From: Altererythrobacter sp. Root672
Lineage (GTDB): Bacteria; Pseudomonadota; Alphaproteobacteria; Sphingomonadales; Sphingomonadaceae
DNA: 64,000 nt
NCBI RefSeq assembly: GCF_001427865.1
Contig: NZ_LMHH01000003.1
Location: 478,359 to 542,358 of the forward strand
Direction: 5' to 3'
The position numbers and the translations under genes were made by a program. The notes beneath the pieces were generated by a model. The model searched no databases, was not told where the DNA came from, and was given only the letters and a program-made list of their open reading frames with translations. Below are positions 8,691-17,419 of the stretch, in pieces. Within the stretch, counting starts at the first letter, position 1; the number at the start of each line of letters is the position of its first letter.

Positions 8691-9076
8691 GCCGCACCCC
8701 GCAGGAAGAGGCCAACCTCAAGCTCGTGCTCGACATGTTCGCGCACGTGCTGAACCCGATGGATTCGGGCGCCGTCGACCGGTTCATTTCGCCGGACTAC
8801 ATCCAGCACAACCAGTCGGTCGAACCGGGTGTCGCGAGCCTCAAGGCGTTTCTCGACATGATCCGCGAGCAGACGCCGAAGGCGGTGCACGACGTGAAGC
8901 GCGCCTTCGTCGATGGCGACCACGTGACCGTGCATTATCACGTGCGGCGCTGGCCCGATGACCTGGGCTGGGCGGTGATCGACATCTTCCGCGTCGAGGA
9001 CGGCCTGATCGTCGAACATTGGGACGTGATGCAGGATGTGATCGAGGGCGGGCCTAACCCGAACTCGGCGTTTTGA
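8687..9076 (+). CDS. NTF2-like (SnoaL-type) protein
   Basis: A 129-residue NTF2-like protein starting inside the GMC stop codon (ATGA overlap), so translation is probably coupled. Motifs FISPDYIQHNQ, HDVKRAFVDGDHVTVHYHVRR and VDGLIVEHWDVMQDV nearly match the protein at 61127-61561 (VHPDYIQHNPN, HDVKRVIHG, VVEHWDVLQEV), so the two are paralogues in different operons. The buried His and Asp pattern fits a small hydrolase, hydratase or isomerase of the SnoaL group. Probably acts on a product of the GMC enzyme. Confidence 0.85.
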   Translation: MSRTPQEEANLKLVLDMFAHVLNPMDSGAVDRFISPDYIQHNQSVEPGVASLKAFLDMIREQTPKAVHDVKRAFVDGDHVTVHYHVRRWPDDLGWAVIDIFRVEDGLIVEHWDVMQDVIEGGPNPNSAF

Positions 9077-9087
9077 GGGTTTAGGCA

Positions 9088-9837
9088 ATGCGTTTCGAGA
9101 ACAAGATCGTCCTCGTGCTGGGCGGCAATAGCGGGATGGGATTGGCGACCGCGAAGGCCTTCGCCGCCGAAGGAGCCAAGGTCCATCTGACCGGCCGCGA
9201 TCAGGCGACGATCGACGCCGCCGTGGCTAGCATTCCCGGCAGCAAGGGCTACCGTTCCGACATCTCGGACATCGCCTCCACCGAAGCGGTCGTGGCGCAA
9301 GTCGAGGCCGAGGATGGCCACATCGACGTGCTCTACATCAACGCCGGCGTCGGTGGGTTCGCCCCGCTGCGCGGGATCACCGAAGAGGCTTGGGACCACG
9401 TCCACTCGATCAACCTCAAGGGCTGCGTCTTCGCGCTGCAGAAGGCGCTGCGGATCATGGGCAAGGGTGGTTCCATCGTCGTCACCGGCTCGATCGGCGC
9501 TCACGGCGCGCTCGAAGGTAACGGCGCCTATGCCGCGGCCAAGGGCGGGCTTTACATGGCGATGAAGGTCTTCGCCAAGGAACTGGTCAAGGAGGGCATC
9601 CGCCTCAACATGGTCAGCCCTGGCCCGATCGACACCCCGTTGCTCTACCGCAATCCGGGCATGAGCGACGAGCAGGTAGACGGCCTCAAGGAAATGATGA
9701 TCGCCAATATCCCGATGCATCGCATGGGCGAGAGCGACGAGGTGGCAAAAGCCGTGCTGTTCCTCGCCAGTGACGACGCCTCGTTCATTACCGCCGCGAA
9801 CCTGTTCGTCGACGGTGGCCTGCTGGAGCTGCGCTAA
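9088..9837 (+). CDS. short-chain dehydrogenase/reductase
   Basis: A 249-residue classical SDR. Cofactor motif GGNSGMG (variant of TGxxxGxG) at about residues 12-18, NAGVGG, and catalytic YAAAKGG with a Ser in VVTGSIG. The C-terminus VDGGLLELR is typical. Third gene of the 7044-10367 operon; its stop overlaps the next ATG by one base. It likely oxidises or reduces a hydroxyl/keto group of the same compound as the GMC enzyme. Confidence 0.92.
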   Translation: MRFENKIVLVLGGNSGMGLATAKAFAAEGAKVHLTGRDQATIDAAVASIPGSKGYRSDISDIASTEAVVAQVEAEDGHIDVLYINAGVGGFAPLRGITEEAWDHVHSINLKGCVFALQKALRIMGKGGSIVVTGSIGAHGALEGNGAYAAAKGGLYMAMKVFAKELVKEGIRLNMVSPGPIDTPLLYRNPGMSDEQVDGLKEMMIANIPMHRMGESDEVAKAVLFLASDDASFITAANLFVDGGLLELR

Positions 9838-10367
9838 TGCCCGAGTTCAACGACACCACCCCGTTCACCGCGCCGTTCTCCACCGTCGACAATCCGCGCA
9901 TGGAGTTCGTGATGGAGGTCCGCCTGACCTTTCCCGAAGTCTACACCATGGCGCCGGTCCCGGCCGGCGGGATGCGCAGTGCGGTGTTGGTCCAGGGCGG
10001 CACATTCGAAGGCCCGCTGCTCAAGGGGCGCGCCATTCCCGGCTCGGGCGGCGACTACGCCTACTTCCGTCCTGACGACGTCGCGGCGTTCGACGCGCGC
10101 TATCTGCTGGAGGAGGACGACGGCACGATCATCCTGCTCAACAACAAGGGCTTCCTGTGGGGCCGCAAGCCCGACACCATGCAGCGCCTGCGCGACTGGG
10201 CCTTCAACGGCGGCGATCCGGTGCCGCACGAGGACTATTACTTGCGCGGCAACCCGACGTTCGAATGCCCGGTCGGCAAGCACGACTGGCTGACCAAGCA
10301 CGTCTTCATCGGCGTTGGTGAGCGGCGCAGCGACGGGAATCTGCTGCGGTATTACGCGTTGGTTTGA
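9837..10367 (+). CDS. DUF3237-family protein
   Basis: A 176-residue protein of the DUF3237 family, recognised by the pattern GGMRSAVLVQGGTFEGP, GSGGDYAYFRPD, RYLLEEDDGTIILLNNKG and a late KHVFIGVGER. This family often sits beside SDR and aromatic genes in sphingomonads, but I know of no settled activity. No signal peptide. Last gene of the four-gene operon; the opposing lipoprotein gene ends 29 bases downstream. Confidence 0.85.
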   Translation: MPEFNDTTPFTAPFSTVDNPRMEFVMEVRLTFPEVYTMAPVPAGGMRSAVLVQGGTFEGPLLKGRAIPGSGGDYAYFRPDDVAAFDARYLLEEDDGTIILLNNKGFLWGRKPDTMQRLRDWAFNGGDPVPHEDYYLRGNPTFECPVGKHDWLTKHVFIGVGERRSDGNLLRYYALV

Positions 10368-10395
10368 GAGCTCCGGGAAGCCGCTGCGCTAAGCG

Positions 10396-12342
10396 TCAGC
10401 GCTTCCCACCTGCGGCTCCAACAACGACTTGCTGTGCCCCATCTACAATTCCAGTCAGCTCGAACGCGAAACCAGCCTCCTCTGCCGTTGGGCCGAAGAA
10501 AGCCCCGACAAAACTGCCGGTCAGCGGATTGCCGTTGCCGGTCAGTGAGCCGGAGAAGAAGGGGGTTCCCGAAGAGATCGTCCCGCTGCCAGTTGCCCGG
10601 TAAGTAGGCGGCATCGAGGCGCCATCGTAGTTGAAGATCGTGATGGCGTTATTGATCGCTCCGGAGGCGAAATCGACCGATAAATTGCCGGACACGTACG
10701 CTTGGGTGCCGTAGCCACGCAGCACAGACGCAAGGCCCTGGATGTCATAGGTCGCGGTGCCCAAACGCGGCACGTCCGCTGCGGGCGTCGGTACGCCGAA
10801 CAATAGAACCGTTGTCTTGTGCTCGGCCGTGACCACATCGTTTTCGTGGAGAAAACCGAAGCTAAGGTAATGCAGCTGCAGCAGGGAGTTGTTGGTACCC
10901 GTGCCTGTCTGCAGGTTGTTGAACAACAGCAACCGATCGTCGCCTCCATCGCTGAGCGAAACGAGCCGCACACCTGGATTGGGCGGCGGGGACTGGGCCG
11001 GCAGGCTGAAAGTCGAATTCGTGCTTCCACGACGCACCGTGTAGACGCCATTCGCGTAATCGGGCGTCACGGTGATCGTGCCTTGATCGGACGCCGGCTC
11101 GGTCTTGGTCGTCCCTACTGTGACTCCGCCAGTAAGGATCGAGCCCGTATAACTCGTTGTAGCCGATAGGGTCTCGAAGGTCTGCGCGGATGCCAGCGGG
11201 AATGTACTCCCAGCCGGTGCGGGTGGGGGCGGCGGCGGAGGAGGCGGCGGTGGCGGCGGCGGTGGGGGCACCGGCGTCGGGGAGGTATCCTGCCCTCCTA
11301 CCACAACGCCCCCGCCAATGGCGGAAAAGTCGGGTTTGTTGATCCCGAACGTGTATCCGAATTCAGCAGCGCCGGGGCCGAAGAAGCTCCCCAGTATCGA
11401 ACCTTCGTATCCCGCCGAGGAAGTGGCCCAGGTGCCGCGGAAAGCGTTTTCGCCGCTCGTCAACGTCGCGCTACCTACGAGGGAACCGAGATCGATCGGG
11501 CTACCGTTTGAATTGTCGACACCGTTGAGGAGCAGCGTCGTCGCGATGTTGCCAGCGCTGAAATCGGCAAGCAGCGTGGCCGTCCCTTTCAGGTCGTAGT
11601 CTGTCGAGATATCGTACAGTTTTCCTTCGGCAATCCCGCCATAGCTCGCTGTTCCGCTGCGGGGAATGTCGGACGGGGCGGTGGGGATGCCAAAATAGAA
11701 GAAGCTCGCGAACTCATGCTGATCATGTTCGAGAGTGGCGTTATCGTACCGATCGACCGAATCGACGCCCCAAATTCCGTAACTGACATAGGTCAGCTCG
11801 AAATTTGGAAAGCGGTCATTGGTCTCTCCGGGCAGCAAGTATCTCAGCCAGCGCCCGGCCTCAATTGAGTTGAGGCTCCAGCCCTTGTACCCGCCGTATA
11901 CGTTTCGGGAGTTATCCGAAAACGAGAAGCCCCCAGCGAGGGTGTTGTAAGTGGTGTTTGTACCCTTGGTTGGGTCGGCATAGAGCTTGAGCCCCTCGGT
12001 CGTACCATAGGTGCGATTGGCCGAGCTAAGCCAACCAGTTGAATAGTTGGCGTCCAGGCTGAGGGAGCCGGTCAGAAACCCCTGAGGGGACTTGAGGGCT
12101 TCCGTCAGTGTTCCGCTTGACGCCTGGGGGACCACCGTCGGCGGTGGCGGACTCTGCAGGATGAACGGCGAGGGTGTTGGCGTCGCAGTTGGTGTCGGCG
12201 TCGGTGTGGGCACTGGCGTTGGTGCAGGCGTTGGCGCCGGCACTGGAGGTGGCGTGCTGGCAACACCTCCGCTTCCGCCTCCTCCACACGCGCCAAGCAT
12301 GGCGCAGCTCGCCAGCAGAATCGAAATTCGCGAAATTTCCAT
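10396..12342 (-). CDS. TbpB-like surface lipoprotein with two beta-barrel lobes
   Basis: A 648-residue lipoprotein: lipobox LGAC with Cys19, a Gly and Pro/Thr-rich linker at about 20-75, a first lobe ending GSFFGPGAAEFGYTFG, a second poly-Pro linker, and a second lobe ending GAFFGPTAEEAGFAFEL. The FFGPxAxE-G signature marks the small barrel of transferrin-binding-protein-B-like and related Slam-exported lipoproteins. The lobes repeat the same pattern, suggesting internal duplication. The start has GGGGGG six bases upstream. No Slam or TonB partner is adjacent. The ligand is unknown; transferrin is not implied. Confidence 0.8.
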   Translation of the reverse strand: MEISRISILLASCAMLGACGGGGSGGVASTPPPVPAPTPAPTPVPTPTPTPTATPTPSPFILQSPPPPTVVPQASSGTLTEALKSPQGFLTGSLSLDANYSTGWLSSANRTYGTTEGLKLYADPTKGTNTTYNTLAGGFSFSDNSRNVYGGYKGWSLNSIEAGRWLRYLLPGETNDRFPNFELTYVSYGIWGVDSVDRYDNATLEHDQHEFASFFYFGIPTAPSDIPRSGTASYGGIAEGKLYDISTDYDLKGTATLLADFSAGNIATTLLLNGVDNSNGSPIDLGSLVGSATLTSGENAFRGTWATSSAGYEGSILGSFFGPGAAEFGYTFGINKPDFSAIGGGVVVGGQDTSPTPVPPPPPPPPPPPPPPPPAPAGSTFPLASAQTFETLSATTSYTGSILTGGVTVGTTKTEPASDQGTITVTPDYANGVYTVRRGSTNSTFSLPAQSPPPNPGVRLVSLSDGGDDRLLLFNNLQTGTGTNNSLLQLHYLSFGFLHENDVVTAEHKTTVLLFGVPTPAADVPRLGTATYDIQGLASVLRGYGTQAYVSGNLSVDFASGAINNAITIFNYDGASMPPTYRATGSGTISSGTPFFSGSLTGNGNPLTGSFVGAFFGPTAEEAGFAFELTGIVDGAQQVVVGAAGGKR

Positions 12343-12446
12343 GAGATACCCCCCAAAGAGGGCTTTTGCGCGGAAACCTCAAAGTCGGTCAACGCTGAAT
12401 ATTCGGCCCGAACGAGTGAGCTCGGTTTACCCTTTGCCAGCGAGGC

Positions 12447-13028
12447 TCACTCCTTCCCGATATCGTAGTCCAACCGCGGCTGGTACGTCGCCGCATAGCG
12501 CTCCGGCAGAGCGCTGTCGGCGATCACCACGCGCTTGGCGATGAGCCACTTGCCGTCCTGCTTGACGAGCTTGTCGTACTCGCGGCCGTGCTCGGCGATT
12601 TGCGGCGGGGCCTTGGGGTCGGGGTTGGAGATGCCGGTCCACAGGAACGTGGCGGTGGCCTTGTCGCCCTCGACCTCGATCACCGGGTTCGACAGGACCA
12701 TGTGGAACACGCCCTCGTTGGTGACGTTGTCGGGCTCGTCCTCCGAACTGGCGTAGAGAGCTTCGATCTCCTTCTTGCCGGTCGAGATGATACCATTGAC
12801 GTCGAACACGGCGTCCTCGGTGTAATAGTCCCCGAACGCGCCGGCATTCTTGGTGCCGAAGTGAGCGTAGTAGCGGGTGACCATGTCCTCGATGGCGATG
12901 CGATCGGCGAGGGTGCTGTCGGCGCTCGCTCCGCTGGTGGCCGCGAAGCCCGGTACGTGCGGCACGACCAGCGCGCCCAATGCGATGCCGCCAATCGCCG
13001 CTGCGGCCACTACCCAGTTCTTCGCCAT
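12447..13028 (-). CDS. membrane-anchored or secreted SnoaL-like protein
   Basis: A 193-residue protein with an N-terminal hydrophobic segment (VVAAAAIGGIALGALVV) and then an NTF2/SnoaL domain from about residue 40 (ADRIAIEDMVTRYYAHF, YYTEDAVFDVNG, ATFLWTG). The hydrophobic segment may be a signal peptide or an uncleaved anchor, so it acts outside the cytoplasm. Stands alone on the minus strand; a GGAGGG ribosome site precedes the ATG. Role unknown. Confidence 0.82.
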   Translation of the reverse strand: MAKNWVVAAAAIGGIALGALVVPHVPGFAATSGASADSTLADRIAIEDMVTRYYAHFGTKNAGAFGDYYTEDAVFDVNGIISTGKKEIEALYASSEDEPDNVTNEGVFHMVLSNPVIEVEGDKATATFLWTGISNPDPKAPPQIAEHGREYDKLVKQDGKWLIAKRVVIADSALPERYAATYQPRLDYDIGKE

Positions 13029-13184
13029 GATCCCCTCCGTCTTTTTCTGTTGGGGCGGAGAGTGCCCTTCACTCAGGCGGTTCGCAAGTCCGCTGCAAAT
13101 GAATGGAGGGCGACGGCGGAACCGTCGCCCTCCGGTGCGGGCCTGGGTCAGGGGGATGGGTAGAGATGGCCCGCTGGGGACTAG

Positions 13185-13592
13185 TTAGTCGTGCTTCTCC
13201 GTGTGGCCGCTGGTCTGGGCGCCAGCTTCGGCGCTCGGAGCCCCCGTATCGGTGCTGACGTGCGCGCCAGCGTCCGCTTCGGCATGCGTATTGTTGGTCG
13301 CATCCTCAGCGGTCTGGCGAGCCTGGCCCGTTGTCGACTCTGCACGGTCGCGGGTGCTGTCCACGGTCCGTTCGGTGGTCGAGCGGGCTCCGTCGACGGT
13401 CCTATCGACTGTTCGGTCAACGGTGTTGCCAACGCCAGTGGTGGACGCTTCGGCGGAACCGCGAGCTGCGCCGGTAACCGGTCCAGCCTCACCCCGAACG
13501 GCGCCGGCCGCGTCGCCCGCGACCTGAGCTTGTGCCGTACCGGCAGTGACGAGCAGGCCCATGGCCATGGCGGAAATCAAAGTCTTACGCAT
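13185..13592 (-). CDS. small secreted Ala/Thr/Asp-rich repeat protein
   Basis: A 135-residue exported protein. Start ATG 13592 (MRKTLISAM) is preceded by GGAGGG; signal peptide cleaves near GTAQA-QVA. The mature protein is low complexity with repeated RTVD units (TVDRTVDRTVDGARSTTERT) and a His-containing hydrophilic tail. It is probably disordered or a hydrophilic helix, like stress-protective LEA-type proteins. No known domain. Confidence 0.72.
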   Translation of the reverse strand: MRKTLISAMAMGLLVTAGTAQAQVAGDAAGAVRGEAGPVTGAARGSAEASTTGVGNTVDRTVDRTVDGARSTTERTVDSTRDRAESTTGQARQTAEDATNNTHAEADAGAHVSTDTGAPSAEAGAQTSGHTEKHD

Positions 13593-13779
13593 CGCAACCC
13601 TCCTTATATTTGGTATTCGACTTGATGCCGGGTGGATATGCGCGAGCGGCAAAGCGGTGCCCGGGAAAACGACCGCACGAGACGGCAACGGGGCGGAACG
13701 ACCCTGCGGGGCAGGTGTTTATCTGAGGTTCAGGCTGGCGGCGGCCTCGCAGCACAGCCCGGGCTCACAGGAGGACACC

Positions 13780-14073
13780 ATGGCCACTCTGTCCAGCGTT
13801 CAGAAAGTTCTGTTTCCGCTCGCCGCGGCATGCGCGCTTGCCGCTTGCGGACAGGACAAGACAGAACAGACCTTCACCACCGACACTACCGACAAGAGCG
13901 GTGGCGAACTGATCGTCACCGAGCAGGATCCGAACGCGGTTCAGGTCACCACGCCGGATACGGCGATGACCAACGTCCCGCCCGGTGAGACGCCATCGCC
14001 CACGGGCACGGCGTCTCCTACGGGGACCCCGACGGCGACAGTGTCACCGAGCCCTAGCCCGACCGCGCAATAG
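13780..14073 (+). CDS. small lipoprotein, Pro/Thr-rich tail
   Basis: A 97-residue predicted lipoprotein with lipobox LAAC (Cys23) and a low-complexity tail of TPSPTG-type repeats that may span the periplasm or peptidoglycan. Start ATG 13780 is chosen for AGGAGG six bases upstream; the longer frame has no ribosome site. The following gene is convergent. Function unknown. Confidence 0.72.
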   Translation: MATLSSVQKVLFPLAAACALAACGQDKTEQTFTTDTTDKSGGELIVTEQDPNAVQVTTPDTAMTNVPPGETPSPTGTASPTGTPTATVSPSPSPTAQ

Positions 14074-14079
14074 TCGCCC

Positions 14080-14427
14080 TCACTTTCCCACGAACAGGAA
14101 AGCGACCCCGGCCATGATGCAGGCGAACGCCGCGGCGTGACGCCAGGTCACCGCTTCGCCGAGCACGAAGACCATGAACACCCCGAACACCGTCAAGGCG
14201 ATGGCTTCCTGCGCGATCTTGAGCTGGCCGGCGCTCCAGCCGCTCGCGTAGCCGATGCGGTTGGCTGGGACGGCGAAGCAGTACTCGATCCCCGCCAGCA
14301 GCCAGGAGATCAGGATCACCCATCCGAGCGGCCGGGCATTGGCGACTTCTGGTCCACCCTTGAGGTGCCAGTACCAGGCGGCGGTCATGAACAGGTTCGA
14401 GAGCGTGAGCAGGATCAGCGTAGGCAT
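14080..14427 (-). CDS. DUF486/DMT-family small membrane protein
   Basis: A 115-residue inner-membrane protein with four hydrophobic segments, matching the DUF486 group of the drug/metabolite transporter superfamily (MTAAWYWHLKG near the start, GVFMVFVLGEAVTWRHAAA near the end). Usual length for the family. Substrate unknown. It ends six bases from the convergent lipoprotein gene. Confidence 0.85.
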   Translation of the reverse strand: MPTLILLTLSNLFMTAAWYWHLKGGPEVANARPLGWVILISWLLAGIEYCFAVPANRIGYASGWSAGQLKIAQEAIALTVFGVFMVFVLGEAVTWRHAAAFACIMAGVAFLFVGK

Positions 14428-14624
14428 GGCCGTTTCTGCGCGAGCCTGCCGGTTCCGGGCAAGCGGAATCGAGCGTCAGGATAGGGCCGATGCGTAGAAC
14501 TCCTAATTGGAATCGACCTGTTTGTTCGTTCGTCCATCAAGACCCACCCTGCCTTTGCCCCTGCCCGACCGCAGGTCTTCACGAAGTAGGTTGAACGTGG
14601 GCGTACAGCGCCTAGCTTGTCTGC

Positions 14625-15371
14625 ATGAAGCTGTTTCGTTTCACGGCAGCGATGCTGGGATTGGCCGTCTCTGCAGCCGCGGTCCCGGCGGCAGCTTGTT
14701 CGCTGGGGCCCGCGTACCAGGTGCCCACCAATCTCGAGCTTGCTCGCGATGCCGAGGTAATCGTGCTGGCACAAGTCGTGGGCGGAAGCATGAACACGGC
14801 CGACCCGGAAGCGAGCACCATCACCATTCGTCCGGCCGCGACGCTCAAGGGCAATGTCCCCGCCGGCGACATCACTTTGCGCGGCATGCTGTTGGCGGGC
14901 GACGTAGGGCGGGAATCGAACGTTCTCAGCAACCCCTACGAGTTCAAGGCGGCGCACCCGGTCAGCTATTGGGGCGCCTGCATCCGCTACGTCTTCCCGC
15001 AAGGGACGAACGCGCTGTTCTTCCTCAAGCAGGGCGCGGACGGGGCCTGGGTGCCCTCGGGCGGCCCCTTCAGCCGCTGGGCCGAGGACGTACCTGGCAT
15101 GGACGCCCCGTGGGTCGAACTGTCGCGCCTCTATGTGCGTGCCGCGGGCCTGCCGGACGCCGAACGGATCGCCTTGCTCGAGAGCGCGCGTGACAGCCAG
15201 CGAGCCCGGCAGGGTGATCCGTTGGCGCAACTCGTGGCGGCCGATATCGACCGGGTGCTCAAGGGACAGGGCGGGACCGCCGGCTTGTTCGAAGACTCTG
15301 CGCAGACCGAGAGCACCGTTGCGTCCACGCTGGAGAAGATGCGCAAGGCCGCCATCGAAGCGGGAAATTGA
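14625..15371 (+). CDS. secreted protein of unknown function
   Basis: A 248-residue protein with a signal peptide (cleavage near VPAAA-CSLGP; the Cys after Ala could also be a lipobox-like site). The N-terminal half reads as a beta-rich domain (DAEVIVLAQVVGG, TITIRPAATLKGN) and the C-terminal part is helical and Arg-rich. I do not recognise a family. About 200 bases upstream are non-coding with no clear motif beyond possible promoter sequence. Confidence 0.7.
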   Translation: MKLFRFTAAMLGLAVSAAAVPAAACSLGPAYQVPTNLELARDAEVIVLAQVVGGSMNTADPEASTITIRPAATLKGNVPAGDITLRGMLLAGDVGRESNVLSNPYEFKAAHPVSYWGACIRYVFPQGTNALFFLKQGADGAWVPSGGPFSRWAEDVPGMDAPWVELSRLYVRAAGLPDAERIALLESARDSQRARQGDPLAQLVAADIDRVLKGQGGTAGLFEDSAQTESTVASTLEKMRKAAIEAGN

Positions 15372-15440
15372 CGGCAGTTGGAGACCTTGGCCGCTTCGTG
15401 CGTTAGCCAAGGGAATTACAGAGAAAGAAAAGGGAGCCTA

Positions 15441-15797
15441 ATGCGTACTGAATCCGAAGTTGCCGCGATGTCTTGCCCGGTCTGCCGGGTCCCGCTGGCC
15501 ATGAGCGACCGCCAGGGGATCGAGATCGACTATTGCCCGCAATGCCGGGGGGTATGGCTCGACCGTGGTGAGCTCGACAAGATTATCGAGCGCAGCGCGC
15601 CGCAAGCGCAGCCTGCTGCTACTTCGGCTCCGCAACCTTCGGCTCCGCTTCATTCCGGCAGCCGGGAAAGCCCGTGGGCGGCGGATAGCCTGAGCCATGG
15701 CGGCTATGGCCACGGCGGGCACGGTCACAGTTCGCAGAGCTATGGGGGCAAGCCACACAAGCGCCGCAAGAGCTGGCTGGAAGACATTTTCGACTGA
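15441..15797 (+). CDS. zinc-ribbon (TFIIB-type) protein
   Basis: A 118-residue protein with one treble-clef zinc ribbon, CPVCRVPL then CPQCRGVWLDRGELDKI, which defines the zf-TFIIB bacterial family. A Ser/Pro/Ala linker, a His/Gly-rich stretch (GGYGHGGHGHSSQSYGG) and a basic tail ending KSWLEDIFD follow. The His-rich stretch may bind extra metal. Start ATG 15441 follows AAAGGGA. Co-transcribed with the next 52-residue gene (10-base gap). Function unknown. Confidence 0.85.
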   Translation: MRTESEVAAMSCPVCRVPLAMSDRQGIEIDYCPQCRGVWLDRGELDKIIERSAPQAQPAATSAPQPSAPLHSGSRESPWAADSLSHGGYGHGGHGHSSQSYGGKPHKRRKSWLEDIFD

Positions 15798-15807
15798 GGA
15801 GAGCGCC

Positions 15808-15966
15808 ATGATCGAGACCACGATCGAAGACCGGCAACGCGAACTGCGCAGCCTGCTCGACAACATCGCCGCCCATCCCGAGAGGGCATGGGCGGAAGAG
15901 CGGCAACGGATCGCAGTACTGCAGCGTTTGTTGGCGGCCGAGGAGGCGTCGGCTCAGGCCAGCTGA
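15808..15966 (+). CDS. 52-residue helical protein
   Basis: ATG 15808, preceded by GAGGAGAG, opens a 52-residue frame (MIETTIEDRQRELRSLLDNI to the end) rich in charged and Leu residues, likely one or two amphipathic helices. It follows the zinc-ribbon gene at 10 bases and is probably translated with it. Small; similarity not recognised. Confidence 0.6.
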   Translation: MIETTIEDRQRELRSLLDNIAAHPERAWAEERQRIAVLQRLLAAEEASAQAS

Positions 15967-15973
15967 CGTTGGG

Positions 15974-16408
15974 CTAGGCGTCGACGGGCGGGTCGACCAG
16001 ACCCAATGCGCGGGCCGTGCCGTAGCTGTCGAACAGCTCGAAGAAGTTGGTCGCAAACCCATCTTGCACGGTCCAGATGTCGACTTTCGGGCCTTCGACC
16101 ACACGCAAGGTCTTGAGGTTCCGCCACGCGGCGTGACCGATCCATACATATGTGTCGCCGCGGACCACGAAGCGATGGGTGCTGGCGGAGAGCATTTCCC
16201 ACTGCTCGGCTATCGCGGCGAAATAGGCGATCGCCGCGGCCTTGCCGACGAAGGGGCCGCGCATCTCGGCGTCGAGTACCGACGCCTCCAGAATCGAATG
16301 AAGTTCGATGTTGTCGGCATAGAGGGCATAGAACCGGTCCGGGCGGCGGCCCAGGCTTTCGTGCCACGCGGCGTAGGCGGCAGCCAGGCGCGCCTCGAAA
16401 TCGTCCAT
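15974..16408 (-). CDS. NTF2-like (SnoaL-type) protein
   Basis: A 144-residue cytosolic NTF2-like protein: helix FEARLAAAYAAWHESLG, then YALYADNIELHSI, GPFVGKAAAIAYF and DTYVWIGHAAWRNLKT. Convergent with the 52-residue gene, seven bases apart. No catalytic residues can be named. Its gene has no partner and lies divergent from argB. Confidence 0.75.
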   Translation of the reverse strand: MDDFEARLAAAYAAWHESLGRRPDRFYALYADNIELHSILEASVLDAEMRGPFVGKAAAIAYFAAIAEQWEMLSASTHRFVVRGDTYVWIGHAAWRNLKTLRVVEGPKVDIWTVQDGFATNFFELFDSYGTARALGLVDPPVDA

Positions 16409-16483
16409 CTGCGGCGTTCCGCTTAATTGCTCTTCTGAGCGACCCTATCGTGTTGGGATTAACACGATTTAGGTGCACTAGCT

Positions 16484-17419
16484 ATGCAGCCCATGAACAA
16501 CTCGCTAATGCGCCGCACCATGACCGCGTCTCAGGACAAGCAAATGCTCGCCAAGGCGGAGACGCTTATCGAAGCGCTCCCCTATTTTCAGCGCTATGCC
16601 GGCCGTAGCTTCGTGGTGAAGTACGGTGGCCATGCGATGGGCGATCCCGAGGCCGCGCGCGACTTTGCCGAAGACATCGTGCTGCTCAAGGCCGTGGGCA
16701 TCAACCCTGTCGTGGTCCACGGCGGCGGGCCCCAGATCGGTGCGATGCTCAAGAAGCTTGGCGTCGAATCCAAGTTCGTCGACGGACTGCGGGTGACCGA
16801 CAAGGTGACCGCCGAAGTGGCCGAGATGGTCCTGTCCGGCGCGATCAACAAGGAACTGGTCGGCTGGATCTCCCAGGCCGGGGGCAAGGCGCTCGGCATC
16901 TCGGGCAAGGACGGCGGCCTCGTTACCGCCACCAAGGTCAAGCGCACGACCAAGGACCCGGACAGCAATATCGAACAGGCGATCGACCTCGGCTTCGTGG
17001 GCGAACCGGAGATCGTCGACATCACGATCCTGGACACCGCCAGCAAGGCCGGCATGATCCCGATCGTCGCGCCGATCGCCGCGGGCGCCGACGGCCACAC
17101 TTACAACATCAACGCCGACACCATGGCCGGCGCGATTGCCGCAGCCCTGGGTGCCGCGCGCCTGTTCCTACTGACCGATGTGCCGGGCGTGCTCGACAAG
17201 CAGGGGGAGCTGATGACCGACCTGACCCCGGCAGATATCGGCCGCCTGCGTGAAGACGGCACGATCACCGGCGGGATGATCCCCAAGTTGGAAACCTGCA
17301 TCCAGGCCGTGGAAGCAGGGTGCGAAGCTGCGGTGATCCTCGATGGCCGTGTTGGGCATGCCATGCTGCTCGAATTCTTCACCAGCCGCGGTGCCGGCAC
17401 GCTGGTACGCGCGGGATGA
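16484..17419 (+). CDS. argB: acetylglutamate kinase
   Basis: A 311-residue N-acetyl-L-glutamate kinase, second step of arginine synthesis. Amino acid kinase motifs: [26 protein letters not shown] and [20 protein letters not shown], all in order. The first ATG gives a short extra N-terminus ([11 protein letters not shown]); an alternative start is ATG 16520 (MTASQDK). Neither has a strong ribosome site; AGGTG lies nine bases before 16484. Overlaps the following lipoprotein gene by four bases. Confidence 0.95.
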   Translation: MQPMNNSLMRRTMTASQDKQMLAKAETLIEALPYFQRYAGRSFVVKYGGHAMGDPEAARDFAEDIVLLKAVGINPVVVHGGGPQIGAMLKKLGVESKFVDGLRVTDKVTAEVAEMVLSGAINKELVGWISQAGGKALGISGKDGGLVTATKVKRTTKDPDSNIEQAIDLGFVGEPEIVDITILDTASKAGMIPIVAPIAAGADGHTYNINADTMAGAIAAALGAARLFLLTDVPGVLDKQGELMTDLTPADIGRLREDGTITGGMIPKLETCIQAVEAGCEAAVILDGRVGHAMLLEFFTSRGAGTLVRAG

